DNA from: Acetobacter sacchari
GTDB lineage: Bacteria > Pseudomonadota > Alphaproteobacteria > Acetobacterales > Acetobacteraceae
Reading direction: 5' to 3'
Length of the DNA: 64,000 nucleotides
NCBI RefSeq assembly: GCF_017377715.1
Contig: NZ_JAFVMF010000011.1
Location: 1 to 64,000 of the forward strand
A model generated the notes under the pieces. That model did not search any database. It worked only from the letters and a program-made list of their open reading frames with translations, and was not told where the DNA came from. Positions within the stretch are counted from its first letter, which is position 1. Each line of letters starts with the position of its first letter. The position numbers were made by a program, and so were the translations under genes. This document shows, one piece after another, positions 26,949-38,975 of this stretch.

Positions 26949-29891
26949 TCACGGGCAAGCGCCTGTTCGGCCTTCGACAACGCTGGCGCAGCGAAAACAA
27001 AGGGTCGGGTGCGCAGCCGTCTTTCCAACCTCTGGCAGAACCCGCCAGCAGCGCGCGCATTTCTCGCCGACCGCCGGGGTGATCAGCGGCGGCCCGTGGG
27101 GCGCTCCGGCGTCGATGTCGGCGGTGAGCGGGGCGAGGTAAACCGACGTCGCGCCCGGAACCACGGACACTTCCGTATGGGAGACAATGGCGAGATCGCT
27201 CCAGTCGACGCCCGCGAACGCGCCCGCTTCGGCTTCGGAAAGCGGCAACTCCACCTGAGCCTGCAAGGAAGAACCCACCAGACCGCTTCGGCGCGCTTCC
27301 TCGATTTCCGTCGTGATCACGCGACGCACGGCGCGCAGCGTGACCCAACGCTCGCCAAGCTCCGGGTTGTGCCACTCGCCCGGAAGGTCCGGGAACTGTT
27401 CGAGATGCACGCTCGTCTGCTCGCCGAACCGCGCCGTCCAGGCGTCGTCGGCCGTGAACACCAGCACCGGCGCGAGCCACGTCGCGAGACAGCGATGCAG
27501 GATGTCGAGCACCGTGCGAGTTGCGCGTCGACGATGGCTGTCGATGGCGTCGCAGTACAGCGCGTCCTTGCGGACGTCGAAATAGAAAGCCGACAGATCG
27601 GTGGTGCAGAAACCGTGCAACGCGGGATACACGCCGACCCACTCATGAGTCTCTACCGCTCGTGCGATCAGGCCGCCGAGTTCCGTCAGGCGATGAAGCA
27701 CCCAGCGTTCGAGTTCCGGCAATTCAGCGTAGGGCACGATCTCAGCTTCGGAGAAACCTTCCAGCGCGCCCAGAAGCCAGCGCAGTGTGTTGCGTAGGCG
27801 GCGGTACAGTTCGCCCTGCTGCTTGAGGATTTCCTTGCCGATGCGGAGATCTTCGTTGGTGTCGGAATTCATCACCCACAGGCGCAGGATATCCGCGCCG
27901 AGAGTGTCGTTGACGTCCTGCGGAGCGACGACGTTGCCGAGCGACTTCGACATCTTGCGACCATGCTCGTCCAGAACGAAGCCGTTGGTCACCAGAGCCT
28001 TGAAAGGCGAGATGCCGCGCGTCCCGACGCTTTCCAGCAACGAGGACTGGAACCAGCCGCGATGCTGGTCAGAGCCTTCCAGATACAGGTCCGCAGGGAA
28101 CTGCAACTCGTCCGAGCCCAGCACGAAGGAGTGCGTCGATCCGCTCTCGAACCAGACATCGACGATGTCGAACACCTGCTCGTAATCGTCAGCGTTATAG
28201 GCGTTGCCCAGGAAACGCTTCGGCTCGTCCTTGTACCACGCGTCGGCGCCTTCCGTGCGGAACGCCTCGACGATGCGCTGCATCACTTCCGGGTCGCGCA
28301 GAACCTGCCCCGTCGCCTTCTCCACGAACACGGCGATCGGCACGCCCCAGGCGCGCTGACGCGAGATGCACCAGTCCGGGCGGCTCTCGACCATCGACGT
28401 CAGACGGTTGCGGGACTGCTCCGGCACAAAAGTTACGTCTTCCAGCGCCTTCAGCGCGGAAACACGGAGTTCGCCTTCGCCGTCCATGCGGATGAACCAT
28501 TGCGGCGTGGCGCGGTAGATGACCGGCGTGCGGGAACGCCACGAATGCGGGTAGGAGTGAACAAGCGTCCCACGGGCTACCAGACCGGCAGGGGCGTCGC
28601 CCGCCTGATTGGCGTGCTCCATCGCCGCCGACAGGGCCTCGCACACCGGATCGGCGGCCTTGAAGACGTGGCCGCCCGCGAACAGCGGCGTGTGCGGCGC
28701 GTAACGGCCGTCATCCATCACCAGTTCAGGGACTTCGATCCCGTGCGCGACGGAGACGATGAAGTCGTCCTCGCCATGCGAGGGCGCCATGTGGACGAGG
28801 CCGGTGCCCGCGTCGGTCGTGACGAAATCGCCCGGCAGCAGCGGCACGTCGAAATCATAGCCGTCGCCGCGCAGCGGGTGAGCGCATTGCGCGCCCGCCA
28901 GAGCCTCTCCCGGCAGGGTGTAGAGAATGTGATGCGTCAGGATTCCGGCTGCGCTGCAAACGGAACTGACCAGTTCTTCCGCGACAAGAATCTTTGCTCC
29001 GGCCTCGAGCTTCGCCTCGGGCGTCGTCTCGTCAACGCGCAGGACGACGTAGGTGATCTCCGGGCCATAGGCGATGGCGCGGTTGGCCGGGATGGTCCAC
29101 GGCGTGGTCGTCCAGATAACCGCAGACACGCCGTCGAGCGCGCCTGCCGCCGTGGGATCCTTGATGAACGGAAACGCGACGAAAATGGTCGTCGAGGTGT
29201 GGTCGTGGTACTCGATTTCCGCGTCCGCCAGAGCGGTCTTTTCAACCGGGCTCCACATGACCGGACGCAGGCCGCGATACAGCCCGCCGTTCAGCAGGAA
29301 CTGCCCGATCTCGCCCACGATCGCTGCTTCGGACGAGAAATCCATCGTGGCGTAGCGTCGCGCCCATTCGGCCTGTACGCCGAGACGCTTGAATTCCGCC
29401 ATCTGCACGTCGAGCCAGCGCCCGGCCCATTCGCGACATTCGGCGCGGAACTGGAGGACCGGAACGGCGTCCTTGTCCTTCTTCGCCTTGCGGTATTCCT
29501 CTTCGACCTTCCATTCGATCGGAAGACCGTGACAGTCCCAGCCCGGGACGTAATGCACCGCGTAGCCCGACATGCGGTGGCTGCGGTTGATGACGTCCTT
29601 GAGAATTTTGTTCAGCGCGTGGCCGATATGAAGATGGCCGTTGGCGTAGGGGGGACCGTCATGCAGGGTGAAAACGGGCCTGCCTTTGGCTGCGTCGGCG
29701 ATCTTCCGATCAAGCTCCAGCGCGTCCCAGCGCGCCAGCAGATCCGGCTCACGCGTCGGAAGGTTGCCGCGCATCGGAAAGGACGTGACCGGCAGAAAAA
29801 CCGTCTCCCGGTAAATGTCAGGCGCGGCGTTCCCGTTCGAGCGGGCGGCGTCGGGCTTCTTGTCTCGGGACTCGGTCATCGTCTGGGCCAT
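26949..29891 (-). CDS. ileS: Isoleucyl-tRNA synthetase
   Basis: Charges tRNA-Ile with isoleucine. The 980-residue class I enzyme has the HIGH motif at residues 88-91 (GHLHIGHALNK), a long editing domain with TTTPWTIPANRAIAYGP, the KMSKS motif in GRKMSKSLGN, and a C-terminal zinc finger with CARCWRVLP and CFRCASVV. Length and order fit bacterial IleS. It heads the ileS-lspA-bamF run. A perfect 15-bp inverted repeat lies about 190 bases upstream. Confidence 0.97.
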   Translation of the reverse strand: MAQTMTESRDKKPDAARSNGNAAPDIYRETVFLPVTSFPMRGNLPTREPDLLARWDALELDRKIADAAKGRPVFTLHDGPPYANGHLHIGHALNKILKDVINRSHRMSGYAVHYVPGWDCHGLPIEWKVEEEYRKAKKDKDAVPVLQFRAECREWAGRWLDVQMAEFKRLGVQAEWARRYATMDFSSEAAIVGEIGQFLLNGGLYRGLRPVMWSPVEKTALADAEIEYHDHTSTTIFVAFPFIKDPTAAGALDGVSAVIWTTTPWTIPANRAIAYGPEITYVVLRVDETTPEAKLEAGAKILVAEELVSSVCSAAGILTHHILYTLPGEALAGAQCAHPLRGDGYDFDVPLLPGDFVTTDAGTGLVHMAPSHGEDDFIVSVAHGIEVPELVMDDGRYAPHTPLFAGGHVFKAADPVCEALSAAMEHANQAGDAPAGLVARGTLVHSYPHSWRSRTPVIYRATPQWFIRMDGEGELRVSALKALEDVTFVPEQSRNRLTSMVESRPDWCISRQRAWGVPIAVFVEKATGQVLRDPEVMQRIVEAFRTEGADAWYKDEPKRFLGNAYNADDYEQVFDIVDVWFESGSTHSFVLGSDELQFPADLYLEGSDQHRGWFQSSLLESVGTRGISPFKALVTNGFVLDEHGRKMSKSLGNVVAPQDVNDTLGADILRLWVMNSDTNEDLRIGKEILKQQGELYRRLRNTLRWLLGALEGFSEAEIVPYAELPELERWVLHRLTELGGLIARAVETHEWVGVYPALHGFCTTDLSAFYFDVRKDALYCDAIDSHRRRATRTVLDILHRCLATWLAPVLVFTADDAWTARFGEQTSVHLEQFPDLPGEWHNPELGERWVTLRAVRRVITTEIEEARRSGLVGSSLQAQVELPLSEAEAGAFAGVDWSDLAIVSHTEVSVVPGATSVYLAPLTADIDAGAPHGPPLITPAVGEKCARCWRVLPEVGKTAAHPTLCFRCASVVEGRTGACP

Positions 29892-30079
29892 CTGTCGTGT
29901 AAGGTCGGCGAAACGCCAACGGGCGGGAACGTCAAGAAACGGCGAGGCGAGGGAGAACCACCCCGTCGAAGAGTGGTGTTATGCGAAGGTCCATGACCCG
30001 CGGTCAAGGCGAAGGTCTGGCGCAGTGGAATGGGGAGCACGGATTTCCTGTTCGGCCGGAATCACGGTTATGTTGCGGG

Positions 30080-30117
30080 CCGACGCAGGACGTCGGGCCA
30101 CAGACGTCCTGCGTCGG
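30080..30117. repeat. Perfect 15-bp inverted repeat between ileS and the GFA gene
   Basis: CCGACGCAGGACGTC (30080-30094) and GACGTCCTGCGTCGG (30103-30117) are exact inverted repeats with an 8-base loop. It lies 44 bases upstream of the rightward GFA-family start and about 190 bases from the leftward ileS start. No T-run follows on either strand. The palindromic GACGTC in each arm could itself be a protein site. Confidence 0.6.
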
Positions 30118-30160
30118 TGCGAACATCCGCACGCGTCGTGGCATCGGAGCGATTGACGAC

Positions 30161-30571
30161 ATGAGCACTCACATCACCGGCCAATGCCTCTGCGGCGCGA
30201 TCACCTACGAAATTACAGGGGAGCCACTGGTTTCAGGGCTGTGCAACTGCACCGACTGCCAGAAGCAGACCGGAAGCTCCTTCTCCCACGTCGTGATTTT
30301 CAAGGCCGAAGATTACCGACAGCATGGCGAGACCGGGAGCCACGATACGCGGGGCGACAGCGGAGATATGGTGACGCGCCATTTCTGCAGGAACTGTGGC
30401 TCTCCCATCCGCAGCGAAGTTCCGTCGATGAGTCATCTGGCGATCGTCAAGGCGGGCACGCTGGAGCATCCAGGCGATTTTCCGCCGTCAGTGGAGCTTT
30501 ACTGCAAGGACAGGCTGTCGTGGCTTCCGACGCTGGAGAAGGTCACGCGGTACGAGGCGGGATCACGGTAA
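30161..30571 (+). CDS. GFA/CENP-V family zinc protein
   Basis: A 136-residue member of the glutathione-dependent formaldehyde-activating (GFA)/CENP-V superfamily. Zinc-binding cysteines are in GQCLCGAITYEI, CNCTDCQKQTGSSFSH and HFCRNCGSP, and the trailing VKAGTLEHPGDFPPSVELYCKDRLSWLP is also family-typical. True GFA binds glutathione and formaldehyde, but most short homologues have no proven activity. The start at ATG 30161 begins at the conserved region; the frame upstream runs through the inverted repeat and is not family-like. Confidence 0.88.
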   Translation: MSTHITGQCLCGAITYEITGEPLVSGLCNCTDCQKQTGSSFSHVVIFKAEDYRQHGETGSHDTRGDSGDMVTRHFCRNCGSPIRSEVPSMSHLAIVKAGTLEHPGDFPPSVELYCKDRLSWLPTLEKVTRYEAGSR

Positions 30572-30679
30572 CCGTCCCTTACGTTCCGATCCTTCGATGG
30601 AGCCGATTGCGTTGGTTGTTTCGACCGTAGCAATTCTCTCCTGGGCGGGGCCTGTATTACGAGCGCCGTCACATCCATA

Positions 30680-33068
<2,389 letters not shown>

Positions 33069-33196
33069 ATCGTTTCGAAATCGGCTCGGGAGCGCCTCCG
33101 GGCGGCGGACGGCGCAGGCGTTTCATCCGGGGGGATGGGGAGCGTTTGGGGTGTGCGCTGCAGTCAGTCTGGTTTCGTGCATGTGAGGGGGGATAT

Positions 33197-34678
33197 ATGC
33201 GGGACGCCATCAGGTTCTGGCTCGGCGACGAACTGATCACGCTGCGTGACGTCGGGCCGACCGTGACCGCGTTGGACTGGCTGCGTGAGACGCGTGGTCG
33301 CAAGGGAACCAAGGAAGGCTGTAACGAAGGCGATTGCGGCGCCTGCACGATCCTCGTCGTAAGGCTGTCGCCTGAGGATGGCGCGCTGCAATGGAACGCA
33401 GTCAACGCCTGTATCCAGTTTCTGCCGATGCTGGACGGCGCACAGGTCTACACCGTTGAGGATTTGCGCGACCCCTCTGGCGCGTTGCACCCTGTTCAGG
33501 CGGCCATGGTTGAACAGCATGGATCGCAATGCGGCTTCTGCACGCCGGGATTCGTCATGTCGATGGTCGCGTTTCGCAAGCGCGTCGCGTCGATGGACCG
33601 CTCGCCGACCGACGCGGAGATCGACGACGCGCTGGCCGGAAATCTCTGCCGTTGCACCGGCTATGCCCCGATCGTCCGCGCCATGCAGCAGGCGCTGGAC
33701 GCAGGCCCGGACCGGTTCGACACTATCGAGGCCGATATCGCGCAACGCCTGAGCGCGCTCATGGACGGGCTGGGCGCAAGTCTGGAGGGTGCGAAAGGGC
33801 GTGTCACCACTCCGGCGTCCTCCGACGAGCTGGCGGCGGTCATGGCCGCGACCCCGCACGCGCGGATCGTGGCGGGTGCCACGGATGTCGGCCTGTGGGT
33901 AACCAAGCTGGGTCGTGCGCTGCCGCATGTGGTTTTTATCGGGCAGACGCCCGACCTTAACCGGATCGAACGGACGGAAGCGGGCGTCACGCTCGGCGCC
34001 GCCGTCACATGGAGCCGGGCGGAAGACGCGCTGTGCGCGCTCCAGCCGGGAATGCGCGAGACGATCCGGCGGATCGGCGCCCGGCCTGTTCGAAACTCTG
34101 GCACTGTGTGCGGCAATATCGCGAATGGATCACCCATAGGCGACGGTCCTCCGCTTCTGATCGCAGCCGGTGCGCAGCTTCTGCTGCGCCGGGGCGATGT
34201 GCGTCGGCGGATTCCGCTGGAAAGTTTTTTCATTGATTACGGCGTGCAGGATCGAGCGCCCAGCGAATTCGTCGAAGGCGTTTTTATCCCGCTTCCGGAG
34301 CCCGGAACCCGGTTCGCCGGATACAAGGTCTCCAAACGTTTTGATCAGGATATTTCGGCTGTGATGGCGGGATTTTCCCTGCGTATCGAATGCGGCGTGG
34401 TCAACGATGTTCGCCTCGCGTTCGGCGGCATGGCGGGGACGCCCAAGAGGGCTGCTGCTGCGGAGGCTGCGCTCCTGGGCCGTCCATGGGACGAGGCTGC
34501 ACTGGAGAAGGCGCGGGAAGCGCTGGCGCAGGACTTCACGCCGCTGAGCGACATGCGCGCAAGCGCCTGGTATCGCCTCGAAGTTGCACGAAATCTTCTG
34601 ACCCGTTTTCACGCCGAGACGACCGGCGGGACGCGCGTTTCCGTCTACACTTCCGCGACGGAGGCCGTCGATGCCTGA
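33197..34678 (+). CDS. xdhA: Xanthine dehydrogenase, iron-sulfur/FAD subunit
   Basis: Carries electrons from the molybdenum centre through two [2Fe-2S] clusters to FAD and NAD. The 493 residues show the plant-ferredoxin-type cluster (GCNEGDCGACTI, C42/C47/C50), the second cluster (CGFCTPGFVMS and CRCTGY), and the FAD domain (IVAGATDVGLWV, NSGTVCGNIANGSPIGD). ATG 33197 follows GAGGGGGG at 33185-33192. The end overlaps xdhB by 8 bases, so the subunits are coupled in translation. Confidence 0.96.
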   Translation: MRDAIRFWLGDELITLRDVGPTVTALDWLRETRGRKGTKEGCNEGDCGACTILVVRLSPEDGALQWNAVNACIQFLPMLDGAQVYTVEDLRDPSGALHPVQAAMVEQHGSQCGFCTPGFVMSMVAFRKRVASMDRSPTDAEIDDALAGNLCRCTGYAPIVRAMQQALDAGPDRFDTIEADIAQRLSALMDGLGASLEGAKGRVTTPASSDELAAVMAATPHARIVAGATDVGLWVTKLGRALPHVVFIGQTPDLNRIERTEAGVTLGAAVTWSRAEDALCALQPGMRETIRRIGARPVRNSGTVCGNIANGSPIGDGPPLLIAAGAQLLLRRGDVRRRIPLESFFIDYGVQDRAPSEFVEGVFIPLPEPGTRFAGYKVSKRFDQDISAVMAGFSLRIECGVVNDVRLAFGGMAGTPKRAAAAEAALLGRPWDEAALEKAREALAQDFTPLSDMRASAWYRLEVARNLLTRFHAETTGGTRVSVYTSATEAVDA

Positions 34679-37052
34679 AGGCGGCGTCATCGCGAACGAT
34701 GAAACGGTGGACCAGCCGCAGGGGCGAGCGTCGCATTCCCTGCGGCATGAAAGCGCGGAACTGCACGTAGCAGGCGCCGCCGCCTATATCGACGATCTGC
34801 CCGAGCCAAAGGGCGTGCTGCATCTCGCGCCGGGCCTGTCCACTGTGGCGCGCGGACGTATCCTGTCGATGGATCTGGACGCCGTGCGCGCGGCGCCGGG
34901 CGTCGTTCGGGTGCTCGCCGCTGCGGATATACCCGGTGAGAACGACGTAAGCCCCGTCGGCAAACACGACGAACCGCTGCTGACCAGCGACGACGTCTCG
35001 TTCTGCGGGCAGTTGCTCTTCGTCGTCGTCGGGGAGACGCGCGCACAGGCGCGTTCGGCGGCGAGGTTTGCCAAAATCGAATACGAGCGAGAACCGCCCG
35101 TGCTGGACATTGCACAGGCGAAGGCGGCGGGTGGGGATCTTGTCTGGCGCTCCCTGACCATGCGTCGCGGTGATGTAGAGAAAGGCCTGAACGAAGCCCC
35201 ACGTCGTCTCTCGGGCGAGATTACGATGGGTGGGCAGGAGCACTTCTACCTTGAAGGGCAGGCCGCAATGGCGATCCCCGGCGAAGACGGGGAGATGCGT
35301 GTCTGGTCCTCCACCCAGCACCCGACTGAAACACAGGTGATGATCACCCACGTCCTCGATTTGCCGAGCGCGCTGGTGACGGTCGAGGTCCGCCGAATGG
35401 GCGGGGGTTTTGGAGGGAAGGAGACGCAGGCTAACGCCGTCGCATGCCTCGCGGCGCTGGCGGCGTCTCTGACTGGCAGGCCTGCCAAGATGCGCCTCGA
35501 CCGGGACGACGACATGATGTCGACCGGCAAGCGGCACGATTTTCACATTGAATACGACGTCGGTTTTGACGACGACGGACGGATACGCGCCGTCGACATG
35601 ACACTGGCCGCGCGTTGCGGCTGGTCGGCTGATCTGTCAGGGCCGGTGACGGATCGTGCGCTGTTTCATGCAGACAACGCCTATTACTATCCCGATGTGC
35701 GGCTGCGCTCCCTGCCGCTGCGCACCAACACGCAGTCGAACACCGCCTATCGCGGCTTCGGCGGGCCGCAGGGCATTGGCGGCGCGGAGCGGGTGATTGA
35801 GGAAATCGCTTACGCCACCGGCCTTGATCCGCTCGAAGTGCGTCTGCGCAACGTCTATGCGTCCGGCACGCCGCGCGACGTTACGCCTTATCATATGCAG
35901 GTCGAGGACTCGATCGCAGCCGACATCATGAAATCGCTTGCAAAAGACAGCGAGTATTTTGAAAGAAAACAGGCGGCCCGGCGCTTCAATGCCGACAGCC
36001 GTTTCATCAGGCGTGGACTCGCACTGACGCCGGTCAAGTTTGGCATCGCGTTCACCGCCACGCATTACAATCAGGCCGGCGCGCTGGTGCATATCTACAC
36101 GGATGGCTCCGTGCAGGTGAACCATGGCGGGTGCGAGATGGGGCAGGGGCTCCATACGAAGATGACGCAGGTCGTCATGCGCGAACTGGCGCTCGACGCG
36201 TCGCGCGTGCGCATCACCGCGACCAACACCGGCAAGGTTCCGAACACCTCCGCCACGGCGGCGTCGTCGGGCGCGGACCTCAACGGCATGGCGGTGCTTG
36301 ATGCGGTCACGCGGATCAAGACGCGGCTGGTCGCGTTCGCCGCTGAAAAATGGAAAGTCGCCGAAGACGCCGTCACGTTCGGCGCCGACGGCGTCAGCGT
36401 GGGCGATCGCACCATACCGTTTTCAGAACTCGTGAAAGCGGCTTACTTCGCACGGGTGTCCCTGTCCTCCAGCGGTTTTTACAAAACGCCGAAAATTCAT
36501 TGGGATCAGGACACTGGCCGCGGCCGTCCTTTTCTCTACTTCGCCTATGGCGCCGCCTGCTCGGAAGTCGCCGTGGACCTGCTGACCGGAGAAATGCGGA
36601 TCGAGCGGGTCGATATCCTTCACGACGCGGGTCGATCGCTCAATCCGGCCATAGACATAGGACAGGTCGAGGGCGCGTTTGTGCAGGGCGCGGGCTGGCT
36701 GACGACCGAGGAACTGGTCTGGGACTCGTCTGGTCGCCTGCGGACGCACGCGCCAAGCACTTACAAGATCCCCGGCTGTTCCGATCGCCCTCGCGTTTTC
36801 AACGTCCGCCTGCTCGACGAAGCGCCAAATCGCGAGGAGACGATCTTTCGCTCCAAGGCTGTCGGAGAACCGCCGTTCGTGCACGGTTTTTCGGTCCTGC
36901 ACGCGATCTCGGACGCACTGGCCAGCATCGACGACTACCGCACATGTCCGCGTCTCGACGCGCCCGCGACGCCGGAGACGATTCTGCGTTGCGTCGCCAG
37001 ATTGCGGCAGGCGGCGGGTTCCCGCGTGGCCTCCGCGCCCGCAGATGGATGA
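34671..37052 (+). CDS. xdhB: Xanthine dehydrogenase, molybdenum-binding subunit
   Basis: The catalytic subunit that hydroxylates hypoxanthine and xanthine to urate. The 793 residues contain GGGFGGKET with the substrate-contacting Glu, NTAYRGFGGPQG with the Arg that distinguishes purine dehydrogenases from aldehyde oxidases, and the catalytic Glu in KAVGEPPFVHG. This supports a purine rather than aldehyde substrate. It begins inside the end of xdhA (ATGCCTGA) and its end overlaps xdhC by 8 bases. Confidence 0.96.
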   Translation: MPEGGVIANDETVDQPQGRASHSLRHESAELHVAGAAAYIDDLPEPKGVLHLAPGLSTVARGRILSMDLDAVRAAPGVVRVLAAADIPGENDVSPVGKHDEPLLTSDDVSFCGQLLFVVVGETRAQARSAARFAKIEYEREPPVLDIAQAKAAGGDLVWRSLTMRRGDVEKGLNEAPRRLSGEITMGGQEHFYLEGQAAMAIPGEDGEMRVWSSTQHPTETQVMITHVLDLPSALVTVEVRRMGGGFGGKETQANAVACLAALAASLTGRPAKMRLDRDDDMMSTGKRHDFHIEYDVGFDDDGRIRAVDMTLAARCGWSADLSGPVTDRALFHADNAYYYPDVRLRSLPLRTNTQSNTAYRGFGGPQGIGGAERVIEEIAYATGLDPLEVRLRNVYASGTPRDVTPYHMQVEDSIAADIMKSLAKDSEYFERKQAARRFNADSRFIRRGLALTPVKFGIAFTATHYNQAGALVHIYTDGSVQVNHGGCEMGQGLHTKMTQVVMRELALDASRVRITATNTGKVPNTSATAASSGADLNGMAVLDAVTRIKTRLVAFAAEKWKVAEDAVTFGADGVSVGDRTIPFSELVKAAYFARVSLSSSGFYKTPKIHWDQDTGRGRPFLYFAYGAACSEVAVDLLTGEMRIERVDILHDAGRSLNPAIDIGQVEGAFVQGAGWLTTEELVWDSSGRLRTHAPSTYKIPGCSDRPRVFNVRLLDEAPNREETIFRSKAVGEPPFVHGFSVLHAISDALASIDDYRTCPRLDAPATPETILRCVARLRQAAGSRVASAPADG

Positions 37053-37872
37053 GAAGGTCGAAGCCTTGCGCCGCTGGCGGGACGATGGCCGTCCTGTCGC
37101 CTGTGTGACGATCACGCGGGCGCAGGGCTCCTCACCACGCGAGGCCGGGGCCTTCATGCTAGTGAACGCGGATGCCGCCAGTGGTACAATCGGGGGCGGC
37201 GAGTTGGAGTGGCGGGCGACCTGCGCGGCGCGAGAGGCGCTTTCATGCGACGTGCGAACAAAGACCTTGTCCGTGCCTCTGGGGCCGGAAATAGGACAGT
37301 GTTGCGGTGGGCGCGTCGATCTGCGCATTGAAAGGCTCGACGCGAACGGCTTCGCCGCGCTCGAACGCTCGCTGCTGCAGGAACGTGCGAAGCGTCCCAC
37401 GTTGATCCTTTTCGGGGCGGGCCACGTCGGTCGTGCGCTGGCGTCATCATTGTCGGCGCTGCCTCTGCGCCTGATCTGGGCGGACTCACGGCCTGAGGAA
37501 TTCGGAACTATTCCTCAAGGCGTGGAGATCGAGGACACTGGCGACTGGGAAAGAATCGTCGCCGACGCGCCTTCAGGTTCTGGCGCCCTCGTTCTCACGC
37601 ACAGCCACGCTCTGGATGCGTTGGTCGTCGTGGCGCTACTTGAGCGTGGAGATTTCGCTTATGTCGGCATGATCGGATCGACGACGAAGCGCCGCAGGTT
37701 TGAAAGCAGCTTTCGTGAAATTGGTTTGCCTGACGAGCGGATCGCAACGTTGATCTGCCCGATCGGTGATCGCGGAGTGCGCGACAAGAGGCCTGAAGTG
37801 ATCGCGGCCCTTGTCGCCGCCGAAATCGTCGAACGTCTGCTGCACGCCAGGCCCTTGGAGAGAACGTCGTAA
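37045..37872 (+). CDS. xdhC: Xanthine dehydrogenase accessory protein (molybdenum cofactor sulfuration/insertion)
   Basis: XdhC binds molybdopterin cofactor, promotes its sulfuration and delivers it to XdhB. The 275 residues show the N-terminal XdhC/CoxI domain (RAQGSSPREAGAFMLV, GTIGGGELEW, QCCGGRVDLRIE) and a C-terminal Rossmann domain (LILFGAGHVGRALA, VLTHSHALDALVV, YVGMIGS). It starts in the last codons of xdhB and its stop shares one base with the start of the LysR gene (TAATG), so the four genes form one coupled unit. Confidence 0.94.
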   Translation: MDEKVEALRRWRDDGRPVACVTITRAQGSSPREAGAFMLVNADAASGTIGGGELEWRATCAAREALSCDVRTKTLSVPLGPEIGQCCGGRVDLRIERLDANGFAALERSLLQERAKRPTLILFGAGHVGRALASSLSALPLRLIWADSRPEEFGTIPQGVEIEDTGDWERIVADAPSGSGALVLTHSHALDALVVVALLERGDFAYVGMIGSTTKRRRFESSFREIGLPDERIATLICPIGDRGVRDKRPEVIAALVAAEIVERLLHARPLERTS

Positions 37873-38801
37873 TGGATTGGCGTCTTGGACGCGTGCTGCG
37901 GCTTCATGACCGGGCGCTGCTGTATTTCGACGCAGTACGTCAGCATGGCTCCATCCGGGAGGCGGCCCGTCAGCTGAACGTGACGCCATCGGCGCTGACG
38001 CGACAATTGGGGCAGATGGAAGCCGAGATCGGCGCGCCGTTGTTCGATAGGCTGCCGGGCGGCATGGCCCTGACGGCGGCAGGGGAACTTGTCGCCCGCC
38101 ACATCGTCACGGTGGTTCAGGACGCCACGCGTACCGACGAGCGGCTTGCGGCGCTCAGGGGTGCGAGGGCAGGGAGCATCAGGATCATGGCCGTGTCCGG
38201 GGTTATGGGCGGTCTGCTCGTGCGTGTGCTGCAGCGCATGATGACGCGTCATCCTGGCGTCAACCTTCATGTCGAACCCGGAGCGCCTGACATGATTGCC
38301 GACGCGCTCGCGCAGGGGCGAACCGATCTGGGGGTGGCGTTCTCGATGCCGCCGACGAACGATCTCATGCCGGTCGCGAGAGTCAATTTCCCGCTGGGCG
38401 TCCTTGCCCCCGTTGGTCACCCGATCGCGGGAAAGGCGGCGGTGACGATGGCGGAATGCGTCACACATCGCCTGATCCTTCCGTCACGCTCTCTTTCGCT
38501 GCAATGGGTTCTGCAGCCGCTTCTCAGGCCATACCGGGACAAGCTGGACGTGGTGCTTGAAACTGGCTCGATTGAGTTGATGAACCGCATGGCGGCGGCA
38601 GGCGCAGGTATCGCGTTCCAGTCGCCTCTGGCGCTGGAGCCGGGCGATACCGGGCTAGTGCATGTGCCGCTCGACGATGCAAACGCGCTGACTGATCTGG
38701 GCGTCTATGTCCGGGAAGCCCGATGGCTGCCCCCGGCGCTTGAAGCTCTTGTCGAGGAGATGCGAGAGGCGTTGGAGGAAACCGCCGGAGGGGTGTCGTA
38801 G
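37872..38801 (+). CDS. LysR-family regulator of the xdh operon
   Basis: A 309-residue LysR-type transcription factor. The N-terminal winged helix-turn-helix is clear (AVRQHGSIREAARQLNVTPSALTRQLGQMEAEIGAPLFDR, about residues 19-57), followed by the linker helix and a periplasmic-binding-like effector domain from about residue 95. It is the last gene of xdhABC and starts on the xdhC stop codon, so it is probably made with the operon it controls. LysR proteins usually sit divergent from their targets, so this co-transcribed arrangement is less common. Effector is unknown, plausibly a purine or urate. Confidence 0.9.
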   Translation: MDWRLGRVLRLHDRALLYFDAVRQHGSIREAARQLNVTPSALTRQLGQMEAEIGAPLFDRLPGGMALTAAGELVARHIVTVVQDATRTDERLAALRGARAGSIRIMAVSGVMGGLLVRVLQRMMTRHPGVNLHVEPGAPDMIADALAQGRTDLGVAFSMPPTNDLMPVARVNFPLGVLAPVGHPIAGKAAVTMAECVTHRLILPSRSLSLQWVLQPLLRPYRDKLDVVLETGSIELMNRMAAAGAGIAFQSPLALEPGDTGLVHVPLDDANALTDLGVYVREARWLPPALEALVEEMREALEETAGGVS

Positions 38802-38886
38802 GAGAGCTGGTTCCGTTGGGTACCGTTGCCCGCAGTGCTCTTTAATGGCGTCCGAGGCCTCTGTCGCAATTAAGGCAGATTGTGAT

Positions 38887-38919
38887 GGCGGGTTCATCCC
38901 GCAAGCGGGCGGAACCGCC
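38887..38919. terminator. Strong hairpin between convergent LysR and glycosyltransferase genes
   Basis: GGCGGGTTC (38887-38895) pairs with GGAACCGCC (38911-38919) with one bulge, and the inner CCCG/CGGG continues the stem around a CAAG loop. It lies in the gap where transcription from both sides should end. The T-run is poor, so termination efficiency is uncertain. Confidence 0.5.
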
Positions 38920-38975
38920 TCTTCGTTGCGGGGAAATCGATCCGCCCCGTCCATTTCATCCGATCGGATGGTATC

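Noticed and set aside
26935-27642. Upstream extension of the lspA frame to 408 codons
   Set aside because: The extra part lies inside ileS in another frame and is not lspA-like; ATG 26934 gives the normal length.
27963-29996. A 677-codon open frame on the plus strand
   Set aside because: It is antisense to ileS, whose motifs are unmistakable; the translation is Arg/Gly/Ala-rich with no family features.
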